The notes under the pieces: model-generated
The model's input: only the letters and a program-made list of their open reading frames with translations
What the model was told of the DNA's origin: nothing
The model's database searches: none
Translations under genes and position numbers: made by a program
In this document: positions 45,255 to 52,045 of the stretch, one piece after another
Layout: each line of letters begins with the position of its first letter
Numbering within the stretch: position 1 is the stretch's first letter
From: Ramlibacter monticola
GTDB lineage: Bacteria > Pseudomonadota > Gammaproteobacteria > Burkholderiales > Burkholderiaceae_C
Length of the DNA: 64,000 nucleotides
Direction: 5' to 3'
NCBI RefSeq assembly: GCF_016722785.1
Contig: NZ_JAEQNE010000001.1
Coordinates: 992,001 to 1,056,000 of the forward strand

Positions 45255-46118
45255 ATGCGAACGACCGAGACCGTCGAACCGATCCGATTGCCCGTGCCGG
45301 CGGTGCCGGGCGCCCTGCGCACCTGGTCCACCGGCGTGGCGAGGGGCTTCATGACCCACGTGCTGCCGCCGCTGCTGATCCTCGGCGTGCTGCTGGTCGT
45401 GTGGCAGGCGCTGGGCTCGCGCCCCGGCGCCGCCCTGCCCGCGCCCAGCAAGGTGGTGCAGGACACCTGGGACCTGATCGCCCACCCCTGGTACGACCGC
45501 GGCGGCAACGACGTGGGCATCGCCTGGCAGCTGCTCGCCAGCCTCAAGCGCGTGGCCTACGGCTATGCGCTGGCGGTGGTGGTGGGCGTGAGCCTGGGCG
45601 TGCTGGTGGGCCAGTCGACCTGGGCGCTGCGCGGCCTCGACCCGCTGTTCCAGGTGCTGCGCACCGTGCCGCCGCTCGCCTGGCTGCCGATCTCGCTGGC
45701 GGGCTTCCGCGACGGCCATCCCTCGGCGATCTTCGTCATCTTCATCACCTCGATCTGGCCGATCATCATCAACACCTCGATCGGCATCCGCAACATCCCG
45801 GAGGACTACCGCAACGTCGCCAAGGTGATCCGCCTCAACGGCCTGGAGTACTTCGCCCGCATCATGCTGCCGGCGGCGGCGCCCTTCATCTTCTCGGGGC
45901 TGCGCATCGGCGTGGGCCTGTCGTGGCTGGCGATCATCGCCGCCGAGATGCTGATCGGCGGCGTGGGGATCGGCTTCTTCATCTGGGACGCGTGGAACTC
46001 CTCGCGCATCAGCGACATCATCCTGGCGCTCGTCTACGTGGGCCTGGTGGGCTTCACCCTCGATCGCTTCGTCGCCTTCCTCGGCCGCAAGGTCACCCGC
46101 GGCACGTCCGCCGCCTGA
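45255..46118 (+). CDS. nrtB: Nitrate ABC transporter permease
   Basis: This 287-residue protein has about six helices of the SsuC/NrtB permease type, with the EAA-type loop facing the ATPase around GLEYFARIMLPAAAPFIFSGLR (given here by position ~200-222). Early segments include AWLPISLAGF. ATG 45255 has GAGGAGG upstream, 11 bases after nrtA ends. Confidence 0.93.
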   Translation: MRTTETVEPIRLPVPAVPGALRTWSTGVARGFMTHVLPPLLILGVLLVVWQALGSRPGAALPAPSKVVQDTWDLIAHPWYDRGGNDVGIAWQLLASLKRVAYGYALAVVVGVSLGVLVGQSTWALRGLDPLFQVLRTVPPLAWLPISLAGFRDGHPSAIFVIFITSIWPIIINTSIGIRNIPEDYRNVAKVIRLNGLEYFARIMLPAAAPFIFSGLRIGVGLSWLAIIAAEMLIGGVGIGFFIWDAWNSSRISDIILALVYVGLVGFTLDRFVAFLGRKVTRGTSAA

Positions 46119-46127
46119 GGTTCCATC

Positions 46128-46973
46128 ATGAGCAAAGCCTACCTCTCGCTGTCCCGGGTCGACATGACCTTCCCTGGCCCGAACGGCGGCAACCCCGTCC
46201 TCAAGGGCATCGACCTCGCCGTGCGGCGCGGCGAATACATCTCCCTGATCGGCCATTCGGGCTGCGGCAAGTCCACCGTCCTGAACATCGTGGCCGGCCT
46301 GCTGAAGGCCACGTCCGGCGGGGTGCTGCTGGACAACCGCGAGGTCGACGCGCCCGGGCCCGACCGCGCCGTGGTGTTCCAGAACCACTCGCTGCTGCCC
46401 TGGCTCACCGTCTACCAGAACGTGGAGATCGCGGTGGACAAGATCTTCCGCGAGACGCGCACGCCGGCCGAACGCAGGGACTGGATCCTGCACAACCTCG
46501 CGATGGTCAACATGTCGCACGCGCTGGACCGGCTGCCCTCGCAGATCTCCGGCGGCATGAAGCAGCGCGTGGGCATCGCCCGGGCGCTGGCCATGGAGCC
46601 CAAGGTGCTGCTGCTCGATGAGCCCTTCGGCGCGCTCGACGCCCTCACCCGCGCGCACCTGCAGGACGAGGTGATCCGCATCCAGTCCGAGCTGGGCAAC
46701 ACGGTCATGATGATCACGCACGACGTCGACGAGGCGGTGCTGATGTCGGACCGCGTGGTGATGATGACCAACGGCCCCGCCGCGACCGTCGGGCAGATCA
46801 TGGACGTGCCGCTGGAACGCCCGCGCAACCGCATCGACCTGGCCGAGGACAAGGTCTACAACCACTGCCGGCAGGAGATCCTCTCCTTCCTGTACGAGAA
46901 GCAGCGCAAGGTGGAGCCGATCTCGCCGCGCGCGGCGGGCAGCTTCTCGAAGAAGGAAAAGGCGGTCGCCTGA
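46128..46973 (+). CDS. nrtD: Nitrate ABC transporter ATPase (NrtD/NasD type)
   Basis: This 281-residue ATPase has Walker A GHSGCGKST, Q-loop VVFQNHSLLPWLTV, signature ISGGMKQRVGIARAL, Walker B VLLLDEPFGALD and switch His in MMITHDVDEAV. It lacks the extra receptor-like domain of cyanobacterial NrtC, so it is the NrtD-like form. It starts nine bases after nrtB. The next gene follows after 35 bases with no terminator visible. Confidence 0.93.
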   Translation: MSKAYLSLSRVDMTFPGPNGGNPVLKGIDLAVRRGEYISLIGHSGCGKSTVLNIVAGLLKATSGGVLLDNREVDAPGPDRAVVFQNHSLLPWLTVYQNVEIAVDKIFRETRTPAERRDWILHNLAMVNMSHALDRLPSQISGGMKQRVGIARALAMEPKVLLLDEPFGALDALTRAHLQDEVIRIQSELGNTVMMITHDVDEAVLMSDRVVMMTNGPAATVGQIMDVPLERPRNRIDLAEDKVYNHCRQEILSFLYEKQRKVEPISPRAAGSFSKKEKAVA

Positions 46974-47008
46974 GGTCCGGGCCGCCGGGACGGGAAGAAG
47001 GGAGTTCG

Positions 47009-49141
47009 ATGGCTGCCGTGCTGCCCCTGGACGCTGCCCGTCCGCACAAGGCCCGCCCGGCCGCGGACGCGCGGTCGCGGGTCCGTCCGGGCTTTTCCTT
47101 CGGCAAGTACCGCGAGATCGTCGTCGCGGTCGCCCTGTTCCTGCTGTTCGACCTGGGCGTGCTGGTGCTGAATTTCTACACCTCGTTCCAGATCGACCAG
47201 GACACGGTCGCGATCAACCTCGCGGGACGCCAGCGCTACGTGTCGCAGCGCATCGCCCGCACCCTGCTGGAGCTCGACGCCGCCCGCGCGGCCGGCCGGC
47301 CCTACGAGCCCGGGACGCTGGCGGAGTTGCGGGCGGGAGCGAGGATCTTCGAGCTGTCGCACGCGGCCTTCAAGGCGGGCGCCACCGTTCCCGGCGGCGA
47401 CGGCAAGCCGGTGTTCCTGGCCGCCGTGACCTCACCGCGCGGACGCGAACTCGAGGCCCGGGTCGACGCCCTCTGGCAACCCTATTACGAGAAGCTGCTG
47501 CCCCTGATGCAGGACGGCTTCGGCCCCGGGGAGCTGTCGGCCGCCCTCGCCTACAGCCAGGCGAACAACCTCCGGCTGCTGGACGCCGCCAACGACTTCG
47601 TGACCGAGACGCAGGTGCTCGGCGCCTCTCGGGCCAGCACGCTGCGCCTGGTGCAGACGGCCGGCATCGTGCTGGCGCTGCTGAACTTCGCCTTCATCCT
47701 GTTCAAGTTCCTGCGCCGCCTGCAGACCTCGGACGCCGCCATCGAGGCGGTGGACGAGGAAAACCGCGCGATCCTGCAGTCGGTGCGCGAGGGCCTGTTC
47801 CTGCTCACGCCGGACTTCCGGCTCGGCTCGCAGGTGTCGCGCTCGGCCCAGGGCCTGTTCGGGCGTCCGCTGGAACCGGGGCAGGACTTCTTCGCCCTGC
47901 TGGAACCCTTGCTGGACGCCAGGGCCTTGGCCGATGCCCGCGACTACGTGCAGCTCCTGTTCGCACCGCACGTGAAGGAGGCGCTGGTCCAGGGCATCAA
48001 TCCGCTGTCGGAGGTCGAGGCCCGGGTGCACCACCGCCTCGGCCACGAAGTGATCCGGCACCTGTCCTTCCATTTCAACCGGGTGGTCGAGGGCGGCGCG
48101 GTGCGGCACCTGCTGGTGACGGTGCAGGACGTCTCCGCCCGCATCGAGCTGGAGCGCGCGCTGGCGTCGGAACGCCAGCGCTCGCAGAAGGAATTCGAGA
48201 TGCTGCTGAAGGCGGTGCACGCGGATCCCACCATGCTGGCCCAGTTCGTCGGCCGGGCCGAGGCCCACCTGCTGGGGATCAACGAAATGCTGCGCGCCAC
48301 CTCGGGCGCGCAGGGCGAGACCGCGGTCCTGAGGGGCATCGACGAGGCGCGCCGCCGGGTGCACGCCATCAAGGGCGACGCGGCGACGCTGGGCCTGGAG
48401 ACCCTCGCCGCCCACGCGCACCAGTTCGAGGATGCGCTCGACCGCATCCGCCAGGGCGGCGCCGGCGACCTGGGCCAGGCCCTGCTCACCCTGCCGCTGC
48501 CGCTGGAGGAAATGCTGCACAAGGTCGGCGCGCTGCGCTCGCTCACGGGCCTGCAGCGCCGCGCCGCCACCGAGGAGCCCCCGCGCGGCGGCACCACGAT
48601 CAATGCCATGCTCGCCAGGCTGGCGGAGCACGTGGCGGGCGACGCCGGCAGGAAGGTGCAGCCGACGGTGGCCCTGGGCGCGCTGGCCGACCTCCCGCCC
48701 CCGCAGGCCGACCTGCTGCGGGAGATCGCCGTGCAGTTGCTGCGCAATGCGATCACCCACGGCATCGAGCCATCGGCGGAGCGCATCGAGCGGGGCAAGC
48801 CGGAGGCAGGCAAGGTGGTGGCGCGCCTCACGCGCGCCGAGGGCGAATGGGTGCTCGTAGTGCGCGACGACGGCGCGGGGCTGTCGGCGCCGCGGATTCG
48901 CGAGCGCTTGCTGGAACTGGGCTGGTACACGCAGGAGCAGCTGGACACGCTGCCCGACCGCCAGGTCGTGTCGTACATCTTCAAGCCGGGCTTCTCCACC
49001 GCCGACGCGCTGTCGCTGCACGCCGGCCGCGGCGTCGGGCTGGACGTGGTGCAGGCCAACGTGCAGAAGCTGGGGGCGCGGATCACCCTGGCCTCCACGC
49101 CCGGCGCGTACACGGAATTCAGGATCCGCTTCCCCGCATGA
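47009..49141 (+). CDS. CheA-like histidine kinase with PilJ/NarX-type periplasmic sensor
   Basis: This 710-residue protein has a TM helix at ~36-58, a periplasmic region with the nitrate P-box-like motif AINLAGRQRYVSQRIA (~68-83), and a second TM at ~217-240. The cytoplasmic part has a PAS-like region (~255-400), an Hpt domain with His452 in HAIKGDAATLGL, and a CheA-type ATPase domain (NAITHGIEPSAERI from ~580, DDGAGL, GRGVGLDVV). There is no CheW-like domain, unlike true CheA, and no methylation region. Phosphate should go from ATP to His452, then to the receiver encoded next, whose ATG overlaps this stop (ATGA). A nitrate or nitrite signal is inferred from the P-box and from position behind nrtABD. 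Confidence 0.85.
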   Translation: MAAVLPLDAARPHKARPAADARSRVRPGFSFGKYREIVVAVALFLLFDLGVLVLNFYTSFQIDQDTVAINLAGRQRYVSQRIARTLLELDAARAAGRPYEPGTLAELRAGARIFELSHAAFKAGATVPGGDGKPVFLAAVTSPRGRELEARVDALWQPYYEKLLPLMQDGFGPGELSAALAYSQANNLRLLDAANDFVTETQVLGASRASTLRLVQTAGIVLALLNFAFILFKFLRRLQTSDAAIEAVDEENRAILQSVREGLFLLTPDFRLGSQVSRSAQGLFGRPLEPGQDFFALLEPLLDARALADARDYVQLLFAPHVKEALVQGINPLSEVEARVHHRLGHEVIRHLSFHFNRVVEGGAVRHLLVTVQDVSARIELERALASERQRSQKEFEMLLKAVHADPTMLAQFVGRAEAHLLGINEMLRATSGAQGETAVLRGIDEARRRVHAIKGDAATLGLETLAAHAHQFEDALDRIRQGGAGDLGQALLTLPLPLEEMLHKVGALRSLTGLQRRAATEEPPRGGTTINAMLARLAEHVAGDAGRKVQPTVALGALADLPPPQADLLREIAVQLLRNAITHGIEPSAERIERGKPEAGKVVARLTRAEGEWVLVVRDDGAGLSAPRIRERLLELGWYTQEQLDTLPDRQVVSYIFKPGFSTADALSLHAGRGVGLDVVQANVQKLGARITLASTPGAYTEFRIRFPA

Positions 49142-49524
49142 AAGCAGCGCCCATGCGCCTTCTCGTCGTGGACGATTCCAACATGATCCGCTCCCGCATC
49201 CTGCGGCTCGTGCAGGGCGGCGGCCTCGCCGGCCTCAGCGTGGTGGCCGTGGCCCGCAACGGCGCGGAGGCCCTGCGGGTGGCGCGCGCCACCCGCCCGG
49301 ACCTGGTGACCATGGACCTGACCATGCCGGAGATGGACGGCGTGGAATGCCTCGCCGAGATGCTGCGGATGCTGCCGCGCACCCGCATCCTGGTGGTCAG
49401 CGCGCTCTCGGACAAATCGACCGCCATCCAGGCGCTGCGCCTGGGCGCCCGCGGCTTCGTGGCCAAGCCGTTCAGCGACGACGAGCTGAAGCTCGCGCTG
49501 CTCGACGTGATGGAAGGCAAGTGA
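49138..49524 (+). CDS. Stand-alone CheY-like response regulator
   Basis: This 128-residue receiver has no output domain. The acidic pair is Asp12-Asp13 (VVDDSNMIRSRI), the phosphoacceptor Asp60 (MDLTMPEMDG), and the conserved lysine is in FVAKPFSDDEL. The start overlaps the kinase stop by four bases, and the CheX-like gene follows after four bases. Its output must be protein-protein contact; candidates are the ANTAR regulators, transporter proteins or a motility system elsewhere. Confidence 0.9.
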   Translation: MKAAPMRLLVVDDSNMIRSRILRLVQGGGLAGLSVVAVARNGAEALRVARATRPDLVTMDLTMPEMDGVECLAEMLRMLPRTRILVVSALSDKSTAIQALRLGARGFVAKPFSDDELKLALLDVMEGK

Positions 49525-49528
49525 GGCG

Positions 49529-49984
49529 ATGGACTCGCTGAACGCCGGCGAACTCGAGCTCTTCGTGGAGTCGGTGCGCCAGTACTTCAAGGTGCTGACC
49601 CGCCACGAGCCGCGGATCACCTCCGCCTTCCTCGCCACCGGCGAGCTGCAGGGCTACGACTACAACGGCATCGTCACCTTCTCGGGGGCCTACAACGGGC
49701 ACGTGATCGTGTCGACGCCGGGAGCGCTGCTGAAGGAACTGCTGCTGCTGCAGGGCGAGACCGACCTCTCGCAGCCGAACCTGCTCGACGCGGTGGGCGA
49801 GATCGCCAACACGCTGGGCGGGAATGCCCGCAAGACGCTGGGATCGGCCCTGCAGATCTCGGTGCCGCTCAAGCTGCATGGCAGCACGGGGGTGCAGGCG
49901 CGGGTGAGGAAGCACCCTTACGTCGTCACCCTGAAGTGGAACCGGCAGCCGGCCGTCGTGTGCATCGACCTGGAGCGTCGGTAA
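49529..49984 (+). CDS. CheX-like phosphatase
   Basis: This 151-residue protein has the CheX/CheC-type motif D-x2-GEIANTLGGNAR. The pair Glu91 and Asn94 is the known catalytic set that dephosphorylates CheY-P in CheX. Upstream sequence includes ELFVESVRQYFKVLT. It would reset the receiver encoded just before it. It is the last gene of the operon, followed by a half copy of the dispersed palindrome and then a 300-base palindrome. Confidence 0.87.
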   Translation: MDSLNAGELELFVESVRQYFKVLTRHEPRITSAFLATGELQGYDYNGIVTFSGAYNGHVIVSTPGALLKELLLLQGETDLSQPNLLDAVGEIANTLGGNARKTLGSALQISVPLKLHGSTGVQARVRKHPYVVTLKWNRQPAVVCIDLERR

Positions 49985-50000
49985 GGGAAAAAGACAAGGC

Positions 50001-50015
50001 CCGGACGCAGAGGAC
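50001..50015. repeat. Half copy (E) of the dispersed palindromic repeat
   Basis: CCGGACGCAGAGGAC equals the outer left arm of copies A and D. No matching right arm is present nearby, so it looks like a truncated element. Confidence 0.55.
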
Positions 50016-50142
50016 AGCAGGCCGTCGCTGGACTTTCAGGCTCTTCACCGCATTCCGGAGAGACCAAGAGAAGGGCGGCCGATGGCTACCACGGTTCGCC
50101 GGTTGCCTCCGACCCGGACCAGGACGTGACCGTCCGCCTCTG

Positions 50143-50440
50143 CGACTGTCCCCCGGCGCGGATGAAAAGCGTGCCCCGGTTTGGCGCCGCGCCCGCGCCT
50201 CCTCCTTGATGTCGCCGAGTCGGACGGTCACGCCCTGGTCCTCCGCGGCGCGGGCGCGAGCGCACCGTCCATCGGTGAGCGCGCTTCGAGCGTCGTCGAC
50301 CGCGCCAACCAAAGCCGCACGCTTGCGATCGACACGCTGCAGGACCAGTCCGTGGCTGTCCGGCTCAGCGACATAAAGGAGGAGGCGCGGGCGCGGCGCC
50401 AGCACGAGCAACGGCTCTCATCCGCGCCGGGGGACAGTCG
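50143..50440. repeat. Long imperfect palindrome (~300 bases)
   Basis: Two perfect inverted segments sit symmetrically: 23 bases at 50143-50165 against 50418-50440, and 25 bases at 50183-50207 against 50376-50400, with 17-base gaps on both sides. Between and inside them further imperfect complementarity runs to about 50240 and 50340. Read on either strand it gives a similar peptide (containing DIKEEARARR), a by-product of the symmetry. Confidence 0.85.
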
Positions 50441-50595
50441 CTGAGACGGACAGACACGGGCTGGTCCGGCCCGAGGGGCGCGAGGTCCACCAACTCAATA
50501 CGCGGCCACGGAAGACCCTAGGCTTCGCAACGCCCGCTGATAGATTCGCAGCCTTGGTGTTGCGCTGACCCGTTGAACGCACCAAGAACCTGCTT

Positions 50596-51867
50596 TCAGC
50601 CCCCCATCAGCACCTGGATGCTGTGCTGGTACGCCTCCGTGAGCTGGTCGAACAGCTCGAACAACTCCTCGCTCGCCGCCGCCAGCTTCATCCGCCCTGC
50701 CGCCCGGTCCGCCCCCGGAACCGCGGCGCGCAGCTCCTTCCAGGCCGACTCGCCGTGCTCCAGCATCGACCGGATCAGCGGCGTCGACAAGGGCGCCTGC
50801 TGCAGCGCCGCCAGCCCTTCTTCGAACTCCGCCGCGGTCTGCTCCATGGCGGCCGCCAGGGCCGCCTTGTCGCCGCCCGTGCCCTGCATCAGCGCCAGCT
50901 TCGCCATGCGCTGCGAGCGCCAGCGCAGCGCTCCGGCCACGTTGATCGCCTGCACGGTCGTCGCCGCGCCCGAGGACTCCAGCGCCAGCACCAGCGCATT
51001 CGCCTGCGCCACCACCGTGTCGGCCTGCCGGTCAAGCCGCGCGAGTTCCGTCGCCCGCGGCGGCGCCTCCAGCGACTGCCGCAGGGCCTGCCAGCCCTCC
51101 CGCGCCGCCGCCAGCAGGTCGCCGTAGCTGGCCGCCGACAGGTCGGATTGCAGGGAGGCGAGGTTGTCCTCCACCCGCTGGATCGACTCGCGCATCAGCG
51201 CCCCCGCGGCGGCCCCTTCCGTCCGGCTGCAGGCCAGGGCGTAGAGCTTCACCAGCCGCTGCGACAGCATGCGCTGCTGCCCGGCCCGGTTGATCGCCTG
51301 CGCGATGCGGGCGGCCTCGATCACCTGCCGCGACACCTGGCCCACGCGCTGGTTGCCCTGCATCGAGGCGTTGCGCAGCAGCTGGAACGCCTCTTCCTCG
51401 CCGACCTGCTGGGCCCGCATCAGCACCCCCTTGGCCTTGTCGATCCACTTGCGCTCCTCCAGCTTGTCGGCCAGCTCCGCGGCCCGGGACCGCAGCGCGC
51501 GCTCGTGCGCCTCGCGCGCCAGCGCCAGGTGCACCAGCGGGCGCAGCCGCGCCGGCCCGTAGCCCTGCACCACCCAGGCGTGCACGCCCGCTTCCAGTGC
51601 ACGCTGCATCCATTCGACGCCGCCGTCCTGCGTGAACCAGAGCACGGGCACCGGCTGCTGGGCCTGCAGGGTCGCGACCGACTGCAGGAGTTCCGATGTG
51701 GGGCGCGGCGCCCAGCACACCAGCACGTCGGGCGCCGCACGCAGGGTTTCGCGCACCAGGTGGGCGCAATCGCCCTCGCCGCGCACCTCGAATCCCGCCG
51801 CCGTGAAGTCGGCGACGAGCGCGGGGGCACCAGGATCGGGCGTTTTCAGGAGAAGAACGGTAGTCAC
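50596..51867 (-). CDS. Pseudo-receiver-ANTAR regulator with two PilJ/NarX-type modules
   Basis: This 423-residue protein begins with a receiver-like domain (~1-115) lacking the acidic triad and phosphoacceptor (PDVLVCWAPRP at that strand), as in AmiR. An ANTAR domain follows at ~125-187 (WIDKAKGVLMRAQQVGEEEAFQ is in it). Two PilJ-type segments carry P-box-like motifs: AINRAGQQRMLSQR (~191-204) and AINVAGALRWRSQR (~307-320). No membrane helix is seen, so the PilJ-type modules are cytoplasmic. It would bind leader RNA in response to nitrate or nitrite. GTG 51867 is the probable start; earlier codons are not protein-like. It is divergent from nirB, whose leader is the likely target. Confidence 0.8.
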   Translation of the reverse strand: MTTVLLLKTPDPGAPALVADFTAAGFEVRGEGDCAHLVRETLRAAPDVLVCWAPRPTSELLQSVATLQAQQPVPVLWFTQDGGVEWMQRALEAGVHAWVVQGYGPARLRPLVHLALAREAHERALRSRAAELADKLEERKWIDKAKGVLMRAQQVGEEEAFQLLRNASMQGNQRVGQVSRQVIEAARIAQAINRAGQQRMLSQRLVKLYALACSRTEGAAAGALMRESIQRVEDNLASLQSDLSAASYGDLLAAAREGWQALRQSLEAPPRATELARLDRQADTVVAQANALVLALESSGAATTVQAINVAGALRWRSQRMAKLALMQGTGGDKAALAAAMEQTAAEFEEGLAALQQAPLSTPLIRSMLEHGESAWKELRAAVPGADRAAGRMKLAAASEELFELFDQLTEAYQHSIQVLMGG

Positions 51868-51886
51868 GGCGTTGGCTCGGAAGACC

Positions 51887-51901
51887 GCGCAAGCATAGTG
51901 C
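51887..51901. promoter_or_regulatory. Weak NtrC-like site upstream of nirB
   Basis: GCGC-N7-GTGC has one mismatch to the GCAC-N7-GTGC core and lies 20 bases upstream of the sigma-54 promoter of nirB. It is listed because the nrtA promoter has a similar site. Confidence 0.25.
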
Positions 51902-51920
51902 ACTGCCGGCCGCCAGCGGC

Positions 51921-51936
51921 TGGCACGGTCCCTGCA
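51921..51936 (+). promoter_or_regulatory. Sigma-54 promoter of nirB
   Basis: TGGCACG-GTCC-CTGCA matches the -24/-12 consensus but for one base, with the correct ten-base GG-GC spacing, and has the same heptamer as the nrtA promoter. The predicted start is ~51947, directly before the first leader hairpin. Confidence 0.75.
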
Positions 51937-51950
51937 ATCGGGCCGGTATC

Positions 51951-52044
51951 GGGTGCAATGCTGCACCCGGGCCGTGCACCGTACCGCCGGCCGCGCGCAC
52001 AAAGAGGTGTGCTTTCCTGTTACGTCACCACCAGGAGTCACACC
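51951..52044 (+). promoter_or_regulatory. ANTAR-type two-hairpin leader of nirB
   Basis: P1 is GGGTGC-AATGCT-GCACCC (51951-51968) and P2 is GCGCAC-AAAGAG-GTGTGC (51995-52012). Both loops are six bases with A1 and G4, as ANTAR proteins require. No clear intrinsic terminator follows. Instead GGTGTG (52006-52011) in the right arm of P2 can pair with CACACC (52039-52044), enclosing the AGGAG ribosome binding site (52033-52037) and ending just before the start codon. Formation of P2 would open it. Control of translation by an ANTAR protein is therefore possible and is inference. Confidence 0.65.
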
Positions 52045-52045
52045 C

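Larger units (their letters stand above)
49985..50595. other. 611-base gap between cheX-like gene and ANTAR gene
   Basis: This gap between the 3' ends of two convergent genes holds a 15-base remnant of the dispersed palindrome family and a ~300-base imperfect palindrome, both listed separately. Open frames in both strands here encode similar peptides because of the palindrome and show no ribosome binding site worth naming. I see no gene. Confidence 0.6.

Noticed and set aside
43578..46118. An 846-codon plus-strand frame ending in the nitrate permease
   Set aside because: The first 560 codons read nrtA out of frame; the permease starts at 45255 behind GAGGAGG.
49926..50444. Two overlapping open frames, one per strand, with similar peptides containing DIKEEARARR
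   Set aside because: The similarity is a result of the DNA palindrome at 50143-50440; there is no ribosome binding site or family match.
51901..51940. GCCAG-CGG-CTGGC hairpin upstream of nirB as the first ANTAR hairpin
   Set aside because: Its loop is three bases and it lies upstream of the predicted transcription start; the A1/G4 hexaloop hairpins at 51951 and 51995 fit better.
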